A stretch of DNA of 64,000 nucleotides from Mucilaginibacter gossypii (lineage in GTDB: Bacteria > Bacteroidota > Bacteroidia > Sphingobacteriales > Sphingobacteriaceae). How positions within the stretch are numbered: position 1 is the stretch's first letter; each line of letters opens with the position of its first letter. Positions 1 through 9,244 of this stretch are shown piece after piece. Under the pieces are notes generated by a model. That model was not told the origin of the DNA. It saw nothing but the letters and a program-made list of their open reading frames with translations, and did not search any database. The DNA lies in NCBI RefSeq assembly GCF_900100945.1, contig NZ_FNCG01000015.1:124001-188000 (forward strand). The letters are read 5' to 3'. The translations under genes were made by a program, and so were the position numbers.

Positions 1-1
1 T

Positions 2-742
2 AACGCCAATGGCAAACCGTTTTCACTTAGCCTTCGCCGTATCAGGTATGATCACGTACCAGCTATTACCCTATTTCCGCCGGCACAAACAAAGCTTGTT
101 TACCTCGATCTTAAACATAACGGCAGAAAAATAGGCTACATTGCCGGTGCCGGCGACCAGATGCCTGAAGCCCTGCGCCAGGTAGGTTACGAAGTACATA
201 TCCTCACCGAAAATGAAGTAACAAACGGCGATCTTTCGGGCTATGATGCCATCGTTACCGGCGTACGGGCCTACAATGTGAACGAGCGACTTGCTTATCA
301 GCAATCGAAGTTAATGGCATATGTAAAGAACGGCGGCAACCTGGTAGTGCAATACAATAACAACAATGGTATTGTTGTAAAGCAAATAGGCCCATATCCG
401 TTTACCGTAGTGAACCGCAGGGTTACTGACGAAAACGCCGAAGTGACGATTTTAGATCCGCAAAATCCGGTATTAAACTATCCTAATAAAATAACCAATG
501 ATGATTTTAACGGTTGGATCCAGGAACGCGGATTGTATTTTGTAAGCAATATCGACCCGCAGTACAAACCCATTTTGCAAATGCATGATAAAGGAGAAGA
601 ACCGCTTAACGGATCATTAATTGTGGGCGATTATGGTAAGGGCCGGTTTGTATATACTTCCCTGGCATTTTTCAGGGAGTTGCCTGCCGGTGTACCGGGA
701 GCTTACAGGTTGTTTATTAATCTATTGAGCAAACCAAAATAA
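2..742 (+). CDS. PIG-L family deacetylase, C-terminal part (5' truncated by window edge)
   Basis: The frame is open from the first bases of the window to a TAA at 740-742, so only the last 246 residues are present. The stretches YDHVPAITLFPPA, GYIAGAGDQMPEALRQ and AYNVNERL resemble the C-terminal portion of large Bacteroidota PIG-L/LmbE-type deacetylases. In these an N-terminal zinc-dependent N-acetyl-sugar deacetylase domain is followed by a Rossmann or glutamine-amidotransferase-like module. The catalytic N-terminus, with its metal-binding histidines and aspartates, lies outside the window, so activity cannot be judged. The fragment ends in a domain containing VGDYGKGRFVYTSLAFFREL, typical of ThuA/GATase-like folds. 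The family call rests on remembered motifs only. Confidence 0.72.
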   Translation, partial: NANGKPFSLSLRRIRYDHVPAITLFPPAQTKLVYLDLKHNGRKIGYIAGAGDQMPEALRQVGYEVHILTENEVTNGDLSGYDAIVTGVRAYNVNERLAYQQSKLMAYVKNGGNLVVQYNNNNGIVVKQIGPYPFTVVNRRVTDENAEVTILDPQNPVLNYPNKITNDDFNGWIQERGLYFVSNIDPQYKPILQMHDKGEEPLNGSLIVGDYGKGRFVYTSLAFFRELPAGVPGAYRLFINLLSKPK

Positions 743-864
743 CCTGATAAACAACGTGTTTACTTAGCGAAGCCAACAGCATTCTCTATGAGAGCCCCTG
801 AAGAAGCATTAACTTCAGTGCAGCCAAACTGGGCAAACCGGTAAATCGTACTGAGTGGGATATT

Positions 865-888
865 ACCCTGTAAACCTATAAACAGGGT
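865..888. other. Small hairpin in the 743-1002 gap
   Basis: ACCCTGT and ACAGGGT face each other across a 10-nt loop. There is no T tract, so this is not a convincing terminator. The rest of the 743-950 gap shows no ORF or repeat that I recognise. Confidence 0.25.
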
Positions 889-950
889 GACAAAATGTGG
901 ATGCCCCTGGAGAAAAGGAGCGAAGATATGTAAAGCATTAAAATAACTAT

Positions 951-994
951 AAAACCAAAACGGCCTCTTAAAGAGACCGCTTTGGTTTTTTTTT
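951..994. terminator. Bidirectional intrinsic terminator between convergent genes
   Basis: AAAACCAAA pairs with TTTGGTTTT, and inside it cggcctctt pairs with aagagaccg, giving a long stem. An A-rich left side and a run of eight or more T on the right allow termination in both directions, as expected between the convergent deacetylase and metalloprotease genes. Confidence 0.8.
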
Positions 995-1002
995 AGCGAT
1001 AA

Positions 1003-2220
1003 TTAATAGGCGTAAAACGGCACATCTTCATAAGCATATCCGCCTGCACCCCAATAAAATTCGTTTTGATTTTTAGTGTAGAAATGGTCAATTTCGGCAG
1101 GTGTACCTCCGTGATAATAGCGATAAACTGGCACTGAACTATTTGCCTGGTTGGGATAGGCATAAAAGGCTACCTTTTCTTTGATGTAACCACCAGGAGT
1201 AGTCGCATTCCTTGTATAAAAGTGATCAACAGCAGAGGAACTATAATAACGATATACAGGCTCTGTACCGGCTACCTGGCTAGTAAAGGCAAAAAAGCCG
1301 ATTCCCTCAAATATATACCCTGTGTTATTTCCCTGAGCCAATTCGTTATAATCCGTAGTGTAAAAGTGATCGGACGAGCCGCCGTTATAATATCTGAAAA
1401 CGGGTGATGTGCCCGCTACCGGCGGGTTTAGTGGATAAAGAAATTGTACTGCAATTTTATCATAGTTCGAAAGCACTGTTGCCCCGGTACCGCATTCATT
1501 GCCATTCATTAACGAAACCGGATCGGCTTCAGTAGGTGTACCAAGAATATGAGTGGCGCTGTAATGGGCGCTGTTAGGTGCTGTTCCGTTCTGTGGTTCG
1601 TTTAAAAACCAATTGGTATGCCTAAGACCAATACTGTGACCTAACTCATGCGCTATTGTTCGTTGTCTTTGATCAAATGAATTTCCCGAAATCGCGGCTG
1701 GGCTTATGTAGATTATAAAACCAGGCTGCCCGTTTATCGGGAAATAAGACTGCCCGCAAGCTCCACCAATATTATTATTCGCCATTATCGTAACATTGTA
1801 CGAACTGCCTACAGAAAATTTCACCCTGCAGTTCGGAATACCATTCCATTGTGCAATGGCCGCGTTAATTTCAGCAGTATACGCGCTCATAGAAGCATCA
1901 ATATTGATCACTACATTAGTGTTTAAACCCAGGTAATTTTGCGCACCGTATTGATCTGTCTTAATTTTCGAAGCGCCACCATTTGTTGTTGCAACACCGG
2001 TCTTCTTTGAAAACAGCATATCACCGTCCACCAGGTAGTCGGTACCGATATCCTTAATATCAGAATCCCGGAAACCCAATGATTTAATGTAGTCCAAGGC
2101 ACTGGTGCTGTTTTTTTCTTTATCCGCAGGTGCTAAATCATGAATTGCTTTTTTGCAGGAATTAAACAATAGCAAGGTGGTAAACGCAATAAATGCGAGT
2201 TTGAGGTTTTGGTTTTTCAT
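1003..2220 (-). CDS. Secreted M57-type zinc metalloprotease lipoprotein with three DUF5648 repeats
   Basis: A 405-residue protein. The N-terminus has a lipoprotein signal with the lipid-accepting Cys at residue 22 (LLLFNSCKK), so it is probably anchored in an outer or inner membrane leaflet. A metzincin-type zinc motif HELGHSIGLRH lies at residues 191-201, supplying the His ligands and the catalytic Glu. The preceding LVDGDMLFSKK segment fits the M57 (HEIGH) peptidase family. From about residue 272 to the end there are three repeats of the form PVxRYY-x-DHFYT-x-(F/Y)FAY, matching the DUF5648 repeat often attached to secreted hydrolases and probably a binding module. It stands alone with its own promoter and terminator. 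Substrate unknown. Confidence 0.85.
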   Translation of the reverse strand: MKNQNLKLAFIAFTTLLLFNSCKKAIHDLAPADKEKNSTSALDYIKSLGFRDSDIKDIGTDYLVDGDMLFSKKTGVATTNGGASKIKTDQYGAQNYLGLNTNVVINIDASMSAYTAEINAAIAQWNGIPNCRVKFSVGSSYNVTIMANNNIGGACGQSYFPINGQPGFIIYISPAAISGNSFDQRQRTIAHELGHSIGLRHTNWFLNEPQNGTAPNSAHYSATHILGTPTEADPVSLMNGNECGTGATVLSNYDKIAVQFLYPLNPPVAGTSPVFRYYNGGSSDHFYTTDYNELAQGNNTGYIFEGIGFFAFTSQVAGTEPVYRYYSSSAVDHFYTRNATTPGGYIKEKVAFYAYPNQANSSVPVYRYYHGGTPAEIDHFYTKNQNEFYWGAGGYAYEDVPFYAY

Positions 2221-2247
2221 TTGTGATTTATGTATTTAAGTTTAAGT

Positions 2248-2255
2248 CAAAAATA
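2248..2255 (-). promoter_or_regulatory. Bacteroidota -7 box for the M57 protease
   Basis: Reading the minus strand this is TATTTTTG, a match to TAnnTTTG, about 27 nt before the ATG. No clear -33 TTTG is visible, so the call rests on the -7 match and its position. Confidence 0.4.
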
Positions 2256-2573
2256 ATATTATTAATTATATTTATTGTAATTATTTAATTTTTATTTAAT
2301 AAAAATTAACCAAACGAAACCACAGAATACAACAACACTATTATGAATAATCAAGGTATTAAATATCAATATTATAAACCTGGGCTCAAGGGATTCTAAG
2401 AAGACAGACTTCTCCTTTGACTGAACTCAACAGTTTTACAGTTGTGGTAAATCTGTTTAATCCCAAACCTTTTCAACCGTCAAAAACACTACATATGTTA
2501 TCAACAATGTGTCAATTTTACTTTATTAACATTTTTTTAATATAAAACTCTTTCAATTACAGTAAATTCTATT

Positions 2574-2581
2574 TACGTTTG
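2574..2581 (+). promoter_or_regulatory. Bacteroidota -7 box for the SNF2 gene
   Basis: TACGTTTG matches TAnnTTTG and lies 46 nt before the ATG of the SNF2 ATPase. No good -33 element is seen. Confidence 0.4.
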
Positions 2582-2627
2582 AATTTTTTCTTGATGTAGC
2601 TTCAAATAATTTTTTACCCTGAAGCAC

Positions 2628-5522
2628 ATGTTACGCGTCGACAGTTCCAAACCATGCCAAATTATTTATGCCATTGCCAAGCATGACTACCTGTCGTATG
2701 TTATTGAACCACACATTGTTCAGCTTAATCCGAACGGTGAATTTTCACTAACACACCAGCGTTTATTTTCCAATACCGCCAAAGAATTTTGCGAATTTCT
2801 GGACGATACCGATATCAGGCTGATCAAACTGCTGGAAGAGATGGAGCAAGGCAACGTGATCAAAAGGTATTATAAAAAACCAATCCGTCCGTTCGAGTTT
2901 TTCTCCAAGATCTTCAACGAGCAGATGTTTGACATGATCCGCCCAAAACTGGAGAAGCGGATAGCTGAAGCGTTATCGTTACTTTGCGGTAAGCAGGTAT
3001 ACCAGATGAGTAAGGAAGGCTATCCAGGCGAACGCAAACTTCAGCTGGCTACCGAGGCAGCATCAGTGTTATTTCATTTCAGGCGCAGTGAAGAAGAGAT
3101 CAGGTATTTTCCTACCATCAAATATCAGGGCATGCGCATTGAGTTCATGTTTAAAAATGCCGAGATCATTTGCAATCACCCGGCCTGGATGCTGCTTGAT
3201 GATACCCTGTATTATTTCGACAAGGAGATTGAGGGTAAAAAACTGCAACCATTCCTGAACAAGCGTTTCATCGCTATACCAAAATCGTCGGAGCAATCAT
3301 ACTTTGAAAAATTTGTTGCCCCGCTTATCGAAAAGCATAATGTTTACGCCGAAGGGTTTACCATCAATACCGAAAAGTATGATGCCTGCCCTGTGCTTAA
3401 ACCTATTTATATTGAAGGCGGTACTTCGCAGCTGCAACTTTCTTTTAAGTATGCGGGCTATGTATTTCCTTATGGCGATGGCAGGCACATTTCTGTGCGG
3501 ATGGAAAAAACCGGCGATGATTACCTGTTTCACCGTATTAAACGTTCAACTACCTGGGAAAAAGGCAAAATGCACCAATTGGAGCAAATGGGGCTTAAAA
3601 TAGCTTCATCATTGTTCCAAAACCTTGAAGTTGCCGGACACGATGAAGATGACGACCGCTCGTTCTCTGTTTTTGAATGGCTCAATCAGCATCATGATCA
3701 GCTTATTGAACAGGGCTTTGAACTGGAACAGCCTGAAGGGCAAAAACGCTACGTATTTGGCAGCAGTAAAATTGAACTGGTAGTAACCGAAAATAACGAC
3801 TGGTTTGATATCAACGCCATGGTGAGCTTCGGCCCGTACCGAATCCCTTTTATCCAGTTAAAAAACCATATCCTTAACCATAAAAAGGAGTTTACCCTGC
3901 CATCGGGCGAAATTGCGGTAATTCCTGAACAATGGTTTTCGCAATATGGCAACCTGCTGCACTTTACCGAAGGCAGCAATGATTTAAAACTACGCCGTCA
4001 CCATATTGGCCTCGTTACCGATTTAGCCGAAGGCGAAATGGCCAGCGTTACCATGACCCGCAAACTGCAAAAGCTCACCAATTTTGATGAGCTTGAGGAC
4101 GCGCCGATGCCCGTTAATTTTGAAGGCAATTTGAGGCCGTACCAAAAAGCAGGCTATAACTGGTTTCACTTTTTAAAACAATACCACTTTGGCGGCTGCC
4201 TTGCCGATGATATGGGTTTGGGTAAAACCATCCAAACTTTATCGCTGCTGCAAAAGCACAAGGAAGATACGGAAGAAGCCGGAGGCAAAGCCACTTCGCT
4301 GGTAATCATGCCAACCTCGCTGATATATAACTGGCTTAATGAAGCCCGCAAATTTGCACCGCAGTTAAAGCTTATGGTACATACGGGCACCATGCGCTAT
4401 CGCAGTGCTGAAGTTTTTGCCAATTACGATGTGGTGATCACTACCTATGGTATCAGCCGCATTGATATTGAAATGTTTAAAGGCTTCTTTTTTGATTACG
4501 TGATCCTGGACGAAAGTCAGAACATCAAAAACCCATCATCAAAATCATACCAGGCGGTTAAACAGCTCAAGTCGCGCTTTAAATTGATCTTGAGCGGCAC
4601 CCCGGTCGAAAATTCGGTTAACGATTTGTGGACACAGATGTCGTTCATTAATCCTGGTTTATTGGGTGCACAGCAGTTTTTCCAAAACGAGTTTGTAGCT
4701 CCTATAGAAAAGAAAAAGGATGAAGATAAGGCCCGCAAACTTCAGGCCCTGATCAAGCCTTTTGTGTTACGCCGCACCAAAGAACAGGTAGCAACAGAAT
4801 TGCCACCCAAAACTGAAAATCTTTTTTACTGCCAGATGACCGAAGAACAATCTTCGGTTTATGAAGAGGTAAAATCCGAATACCGGAATGAGTTGCTGAA
4901 AAGCCTGGAGGATGGCACGTTCGCTAAAACACAGATTCAGGTATTGCAGGGTTTGATCAAGTTAAGGCAAATTGCTAACCATCCTATCATGATCGATAAG
5001 GATTATGAAGGCGACAGCGGTAAATTTGAAGATGTGGTGCATACCTTAGGCAACGTGCTTGATGGTGGTCACAAGGTGCTCATATTTTCGCAGTTTGTAA
5101 AACAGCTTAGCATTTACCGCGAGCATTTTGAGCGCGTTGGTATTCCTTACGTCTATCTGGACGGCGCTACGCAAAACCGGGGCGATGTGGTTAAGCAATT
5201 CCAGGAGGATGAAAAAACGCGTGTGTTCCTGATCTCGATAAAAGCGGGGGGCGTAGGTCTTAATCTTACCGAAGCCGATTATGTGTTTATTCTCGATCCA
5301 TGGTGGAACCCGGCTGTTGAGCAGCAAGCCATTGACCGCACACATCGTATCGGGCAGACCAAAAACGTTTTCATCTATAAATTCATCACCAAAGATTCGG
5401 TTGAAGAAAAGATCCTGGCCCTGCAGCAGCGTAAGCTCAGCCTGTCAAGAGCGCTGATTACTACCGAAGAAAGCTTTATTAAATCGCTTACGGCGGATGA
5501 TATTAAGGAGATATTGGGGTAA
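2628..5522 (+). CDS. SNF2-family DEAD/DEAH-box ATPase (double-stranded DNA translocase)
   Basis: A 964-residue protein. The C-terminal half carries the full Swi2/Snf2 motor: Walker A in DDMGLGKTIQT near residue 530, motif II as DESQ (VILDESQNIKN) near 627, motif III in LSGTPVENSVNDLW, and motif VI QAIDRTHRIGQT near the end. Motif II being DESQ rather than DEAH is common in bacterial SNF2 proteins. The N-terminal half (about 1-490) is the bacterial SNF2-associated region and has no visible zinc-finger SWIM motif. Members translocate on duplex DNA and are thought to remodel RNA polymerase or other DNA-bound proteins; the exact role here is unknown. It is a single-gene unit. Confidence 0.9.
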   Translation: MLRVDSSKPCQIIYAIAKHDYLSYVIEPHIVQLNPNGEFSLTHQRLFSNTAKEFCEFLDDTDIRLIKLLEEMEQGNVIKRYYKKPIRPFEFFSKIFNEQMFDMIRPKLEKRIAEALSLLCGKQVYQMSKEGYPGERKLQLATEAASVLFHFRRSEEEIRYFPTIKYQGMRIEFMFKNAEIICNHPAWMLLDDTLYYFDKEIEGKKLQPFLNKRFIAIPKSSEQSYFEKFVAPLIEKHNVYAEGFTINTEKYDACPVLKPIYIEGGTSQLQLSFKYAGYVFPYGDGRHISVRMEKTGDDYLFHRIKRSTTWEKGKMHQLEQMGLKIASSLFQNLEVAGHDEDDDRSFSVFEWLNQHHDQLIEQGFELEQPEGQKRYVFGSSKIELVVTENNDWFDINAMVSFGPYRIPFIQLKNHILNHKKEFTLPSGEIAVIPEQWFSQYGNLLHFTEGSNDLKLRRHHIGLVTDLAEGEMASVTMTRKLQKLTNFDELEDAPMPVNFEGNLRPYQKAGYNWFHFLKQYHFGGCLADDMGLGKTIQTLSLLQKHKEDTEEAGGKATSLVIMPTSLIYNWLNEARKFAPQLKLMVHTGTMRYRSAEVFANYDVVITTYGISRIDIEMFKGFFFDYVILDESQNIKNPSSKSYQAVKQLKSRFKLILSGTPVENSVNDLWTQMSFINPGLLGAQQFFQNEFVAPIEKKKDEDKARKLQALIKPFVLRRTKEQVATELPPKTENLFYCQMTEEQSSVYEEVKSEYRNELLKSLEDGTFAKTQIQVLQGLIKLRQIANHPIMIDKDYEGDSGKFEDVVHTLGNVLDGGHKVLIFSQFVKQLSIYREHFERVGIPYVYLDGATQNRGDVVKQFQEDEKTRVFLISIKAGGVGLNLTEADYVFILDPWWNPAVEQQAIDRTHRIGQTKNVFIYKFITKDSVEEKILALQQRKLSLSRALITTEESFIKSLTADDIKEILG

Positions 5523-5523
5523 A

Positions 5524-5648
5524 AACACCCCTCCCTAAACCGCGAGGGCTTTAAAAGAAAAAGCGGTGAGTAATTGGTGCTCATCGCTTTTTCTTTTCTG
5601 ATAACGCGCAATTTTAAAGTATCACCCTTTAGGCGGAGATTTAGAGGG
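5524..5648. repeat. Diverged copy of the GC-rich palindrome family (R6) around the SNF2 terminator
   Basis: The left part CACCCCTCCCTAAACC and the right part, read in reverse as AGCCCCTCTAAATCTCC followed by GCCTAAAGGG, form outer arms and inner palindromes. These resemble the better copies at 43563, 46462 and around 62390/62823. The terminator hairpin sits between them. The copy is degenerate. Confidence 0.5.
5553..5597. terminator. Bidirectional intrinsic terminator
   Basis: AAAAGAAAAAGCGGTGAG pairs with CTCATCGCTTTTTCTTTT (18 bp with one G-T wobble) over a 9-nt loop. It sits between the convergent SNF2 and aminotransferase genes. Confidence 0.85.
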
Positions 5649-5650
5649 GC

Positions 5651-6907
5651 TTATTTTAACTTACTCAACGCTGCTTTCACCCTCGGTATCAAGGCTTCTA
5701 TTTCATGAAGTGGAGTTGCACCAACCGATGCACGGAACCAGTTCACCTCATCACCTGTACCAAAGGCCGAGAATGGAACAAATGCGGCTCCGGCATCTTT
5801 AATTAAATAAAAGTTAATATCTGCCGAATCTTTCAATACTTTGCCGTCCGGAGTGGTTTTGCCACTGTAATCTATTTTCAGGGTAAGGTAGATAGCGCCC
5901 ATCGGTTCAATCGAATCTACATTTAAACCGCTGGCTTTCATTTCCTGGAAACCTTCATGCAGGGCAGTAAGGCTTGCCTGGATCTTTCCCTTTAAATCAT
6001 CAAGATAACTGTTTACATCAGCCTCATCAGTTAAAAATTTGGCCATAGCCATCTGTTCAGGCTTTGGCGACCAGGCACCCATGTGGCCTACAATGGCTTT
6101 CATATTTTCGATAACCAGCTCCGGCCCGAAACCCCAGCCTACACGTACACCCGTTGCTGCAAAACATTTTGAACCGCCATCAACGAAAATGGTATAATCT
6201 TTTAATTCAGGACGAAGGGTTACCGGATCGTAATGCTTATGCTCGCCAAAAGTTAACTGCGAGTAGATTTGATCGTATAGTAAATACAGTGGTTTCTCAC
6301 CCACTGCACGGCTCTTGTTTTCGGCAATTACAAGATCGCAGATCTCTTCCAGGTCCTTTTTGCTGAACATGGTACCGGTAGGATTTAAAGGCGAACACAA
6401 CGCCAGCAAAGCCGCTCCTTTTAAATGCGGGCGAATATCATCTGCCGTAGGCATAAAATTATTTTCAGGAGCAGTGGGGATAATCACTGCATCGGCATTC
6501 AGCAGATCGCTGTAATGGTTATTGTTCCATGACGGTGCAGGGAAAACCACTTTTTCGCCGGGGTTAACTACCGCCAAAAATATAGAATAGATCAGCGGGC
6601 GCGAACCACCCGAAATCAGGATTTGGTTAGGTGCATAGTCAAGACCTAAACTTCTTTTCAAAAAGCCACTTACACTCTGGCGCAGATCAAGCATACCATC
6701 AGCAGCCGGGTAGTTGGTTTGATTATGATTATAGGCGTCTATAATCTTTTCCTTTAGAGGAGTTGGAATAGGATAAATATTGGAATCGAAATCGCCAATG
6801 GTAAGGTTGGCGATATTCTGGCCTTGTCGTTTTAATTCGTTGATCTCGCCCGCAATCTTAATGATCTCCGAGCCATGCAAATTTTGAGCTAATAAAGAAA
6901 CACTCAT
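5651..6907 (-). CDS. Pyridoxal-phosphate-dependent class I/II aminotransferase
   Basis: A 418-residue protein with the fold-type I aminotransferase pattern: a glycine-rich phosphate loop (ISGGSRPL), the NPTG motif (CSPLNPTGTMFS), YDQIYSQL in the cofactor ring region, and GGSKCFAATGVRVGW containing the Schiff-base lysine. Length and motifs fit the aspartate/aromatic aminotransferase-like group, which transfers an amino group between an amino acid and a 2-oxo acid in the cytoplasm. Substrate specificity cannot be read from the sequence. It has its own -7 box and no operon partner. Confidence 0.85.
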   Translation of the reverse strand: MSVSLLAQNLHGSEIIKIAGEINELKRQGQNIANLTIGDFDSNIYPIPTPLKEKIIDAYNHNQTNYPAADGMLDLRQSVSGFLKRSLGLDYAPNQILISGGSRPLIYSIFLAVVNPGEKVVFPAPSWNNNHYSDLLNADAVIIPTAPENNFMPTADDIRPHLKGAALLALCSPLNPTGTMFSKKDLEEICDLVIAENKSRAVGEKPLYLLYDQIYSQLTFGEHKHYDPVTLRPELKDYTIFVDGGSKCFAATGVRVGWGFGPELVIENMKAIVGHMGAWSPKPEQMAMAKFLTDEADVNSYLDDLKGKIQASLTALHEGFQEMKASGLNVDSIEPMGAIYLTLKIDYSGKTTPDGKVLKDSADINFYLIKDAGAAFVPFSAFGTGDEVNWFRASVGATPLHEIEALIPRVKAALSKLK

Positions 6908-6929
6908 GGATTTATATATTTATAAGCGG

Positions 6930-6937
6930 CAAAGATA
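6930..6937 (-). promoter_or_regulatory. Bacteroidota -7 box for the aminotransferase
   Basis: The minus strand reads TATCTTTG, an exact TAnnTTTG match, 23 nt before the ATG. Confidence 0.6.
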
Positions 6938-6944
6938 GCCGATT

Positions 6945-7152
6945 GAGGTGAAAGGCGAAAGGATAAAGGCGAAAGGTTGGGAAGAGCGCAGAAGCTAAAT
7001 GGTGAAAGACTATTGAGGTGATTATAAAAGCTGTAGGTTAACAACCCGAAATAAAAACCTTTTTCCTTTCGCCTTTGACCTTTCACCTAAAAGAAAAGGT
7101 CAAAAGCAGAAAAGAAAACCTTTTGCCTTTGACCTTTCGCCTTTAACCTTAA
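6945..7152. repeat. Intergenic inverted repeat family R1 (AAAGGCGAAAGG type)
   Basis: The left side holds tandem AAAGGCGAAAGG-like units (about 6949-6976). The right side holds the reverse complement twice, as CCTTTCGCCTTTGACCTT (about 7063-7087) and TTGCCTTTGACCTTTCGCC (about 7122-7143). A second copy of the same family lies at 25784-25886. The 60-codon ORF across this stretch is a by-product of the repeat. Confidence 0.7.
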
Positions 7153-7156
7153 AAGC

Positions 7157-7891
7157 TTATAAATACGCTTTGCGCAATTTAATTATCCGCATCCAGTGCA
7201 TGAGTTTCATTACGGGGTAAACCGGGTCTATCTCAAACCATTTGGCGCCAAAATTGGCTTTGTTGGGGTGTTTGTGATGATTATTCTGAAATAGTTCGCC
7301 CAGCATTAAAAAATCAAACGGGGTAGTATTTTTTGACTTATCTCCATTATCAAAATTTTGATAGCCATATTTATGGCCGCACCAGTTTACAATAGCACCA
7401 TGAATTGGCCCCATTAAAAAGTGAATCGGGATCAGTAGATACATCCACCATGCGGTAGCAAATTCTACATAAAATAAAATATATAAAATGCCGAATGAAA
7501 TACGGGATACAACCGATGATCCTATGAAATCAACAAAACGCCATTCAGGAATGTTACCTTTAAAACGTTCTTCAGGTTCTTTAAGCTTCTTTACGTGTAG
7601 CCTGTAGCTTTTAGCTGTATATACCATCATCTGGAAAACATCCTTAAAAAAATGAGGCGAATGCGGATCCTTTTCGGTATCACTATATGCGTGGTGTTCA
7701 CGGTGCATAATGGCATAAGCCCTCGGGTTTAAAAACGATGATCCCTGGCAAACATAAGTAAGCAGGTAAAACATTCCTTCGTAAAACTTATTGGTTGTGA
7801 ACATTTTGTGAGATGCGTACCTGTGCAGGAAAAACGTTTGAAAAAATAGCGACAGAAACCAGTGCGCTATAAAGAATATGATAATAACCAT
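7157..7891 (-). CDS. Membrane acyl desaturase (fatty acid desaturase, delta-9 type)
   Basis: A 244-residue protein carrying the three histidine boxes of the membrane di-iron desaturases: HRYASH, HREHHAYSD and NNHHKHPN, which together ligate the iron pair. Hydrophobic segments occur at the N-terminus (MVIIIFFIAHWFLSLFF) and around FGILYILFYVEFATAWW, consistent with an integral membrane enzyme. Family members insert a double bond into acyl-CoA or lipid-bound acyl chains, often in response to cold. It is shorter than eukaryotic stearoyl-CoA desaturases because it lacks a cytochrome b5 domain. It is monocistronic with an exact -7 box. Confidence 0.88.
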   Translation of the reverse strand: MVIIIFFIAHWFLSLFFQTFFLHRYASHKMFTTNKFYEGMFYLLTYVCQGSSFLNPRAYAIMHREHHAYSDTEKDPHSPHFFKDVFQMMVYTAKSYRLHVKKLKEPEERFKGNIPEWRFVDFIGSSVVSRISFGILYILFYVEFATAWWMYLLIPIHFLMGPIHGAIVNWCGHKYGYQNFDNGDKSKNTTPFDFLMLGELFQNNHHKHPNKANFGAKWFEIDPVYPVMKLMHWMRIIKLRKAYL

Positions 7892-7926
7892 TGAATTGTA
7901 GAAAATAGACTTATTTATAATCTTTC

Positions 7927-7934
7927 CAAAGATA
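7927..7934 (-). promoter_or_regulatory. Bacteroidota -7 box for the desaturase
   Basis: The minus strand reads TATCTTTG, 36 nt before the desaturase ATG. Confidence 0.6.
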
Positions 7935-7991
7935 CGATTTAAAGCCTTATAAAGTTTTTTAATATGTGAATAATGATACAGGCGTTAACAA

Positions 7992-8024
7992 AAAATGCCG
8001 TTACTGGTATAGAAACGGCATTTA
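7992..8024 (-). terminator. Intrinsic terminator after the LLM oxidoreductase
   Basis: AAATGCCGTT and AACGGCATTT form a 10-bp stem. On the minus strand it is followed by a run of T, so it ends transcription of the upstream minus-strand gene. Confidence 0.75.
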
Positions 8025-8047
8025 ATTAAAAAAGTTATTTACCGGAA

Positions 8048-9061
8048 TTATAATAGTTCAAACTGTTTGGCCAACAATCGGTACGATTCAAGCCTGTCTT
8101 CAAAGTTTTCGGTAATGGTAACAGCCATGATCTCATCCACTTCATAGTCATTGGCAAGCCACATTAACTTCAGCTTCAGCTCGGCAGGCGAACCGGCAAT
8201 TACACGGTAACGATTATAACGAATGCGTTCCTGTTCGGCAGGCGTATACTCCACATCTTTCACATCGTCATAGCTTAGCGGCACTATTGGCCCGCCTTTT
8301 TCAAACTGCAGAAAGCGATGGTCCATAACGGCCTGGTGTTGCTTTACTTTTTCTTCATCTTCCGAACAGAAGATAAACACCGCTACATTGGCCTCTGGCT
8401 GTTGCAGATCATCAGATGGCTGAAATCGCTCCTTGTACATTTTAACACTTTCAGGTCCGCCATTGGGGTTAATAAAATGTGCAAAGGAAAAACCCATACC
8501 GAAATGCGCTGCAAACAAGCCGCTTTGTCCGCTTGAGCTTAGCAACCACATGTTAGGCACGGTTTTAATCTGCGGGATAGCCCTGATACGCGCCTGTATG
8601 GTTCCCGGTTCGTAAGTATCATGAAAGTAATTCTGCAGATCGGCCAGTTGCTCAACAAAGTCCTGCTCCCTGAACTGGTTTGAAGGGTTAAGCGCGGCTG
8701 CGGTGATCCTGTCAGTACCCGGCGCGCGGCCCATTCCAAGGTCAATCCGGCCGGGGAACAGCGCCTCCAGCATCCTAAAATTTTCAGCAACTTTAAGGGT
8801 GCTGTGGTTTGGCATCATGATACCGCCCGACCCCATGCGCATGTTTTTAGTTTCGCCGGCCAAATGGGCTAATAATACTTCGGGCGTTGAGCCTGCTATA
8901 ATACCCATATTATGATGTTCCGAAATCCAGAAGCGGGTGTAGCCAAGGGTATCGGTATATTTTGCCAGTTGTATAGTTTCCTGTATGGCCTGCTCGGCAG
9001 TAGCGCCTTTTCTTATTGGCGACTGGTCGAGCACGCTCAGTTTAATTTTGTTTGTGCTCAT
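8048..9061 (-). CDS. LLM-class flavin-dependent oxidoreductase (luciferase-like monooxygenase)
   Basis: Taken from the ATG at 9061 (MSTNKIKLSVLDQSPIRKG) this is a 337-residue protein. A longer frame starting at 9133 adds 24 residues that do not look like the family and overlaps the gap. Family features visible are SVLDQSPI at the N-terminus, YTRFWISEHHNMGIIAGSTP, GSGGIMMPNHSTLKVAENF, and PGRIDLGMGRAPGTD. These belong to the single-component luciferase-like group (MsnO8/YhbW type) that uses FMN. The substrate is unknown. It is a stand-alone gene ending in a terminator. Confidence 0.85.
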   Translation of the reverse strand: MSTNKIKLSVLDQSPIRKGATAEQAIQETIQLAKYTDTLGYTRFWISEHHNMGIIAGSTPEVLLAHLAGETKNMRMGSGGIMMPNHSTLKVAENFRMLEALFPGRIDLGMGRAPGTDRITAAALNPSNQFREQDFVEQLADLQNYFHDTYEPGTIQARIRAIPQIKTVPNMWLLSSSGQSGLFAAHFGMGFSFAHFINPNGGPESVKMYKERFQPSDDLQQPEANVAVFIFCSEDEEKVKQHQAVMDHRFLQFEKGGPIVPLSYDDVKDVEYTPAEQERIRYNRYRVIAGSPAELKLKLMWLANDYEVDEIMAVTITENFEDRLESYRLLAKQFELL

Positions 9062-9175
9062 ATCTATTGTGAACACAAAAATAAGCATCGGGTTGCAGGC
9101 GGGCTTTATGCCAGGGCTTTTATGGCATTGCAATTACTATTACTGCTGCATTAATTTTGACCCTGGTAATAAATA

Positions 9176-9198
9176 AGCCCCGCCTGGTGAGCGGGGCT
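9176..9198 (-). terminator. Intrinsic terminator after the B12 ribonucleotide reductase
   Basis: AGCCCCGC and GCGGGGCT form a perfect 8-bp stem with a 7-nt loop. On the minus strand it is followed by TTATTTATT. Confidence 0.75.
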
Positions 9199-9244
9199 AA
9201 ACATAATTAACTATTTATAATTGATTTGAAAAAATCCGTATTGA

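Larger units (their letters stand above)
2221..2627. other. AT-rich divergent intergenic region
   Basis: This 407-bp gap separates two divergent genes. It is very AT-rich at 2240-2310 and 2500-2610. I see one -7 box for each gene (listed separately) and no ORF, RNA or inverted repeat that I recognise in the central 2320-2520 part. Confidence 0.5.

Noticed and set aside
6904..7086. 60-codon minus-strand ORF upstream of the aminotransferase
   Set aside because: It is made of the AAAGGCGAAAGG repeat and crosses the aminotransferase promoter.
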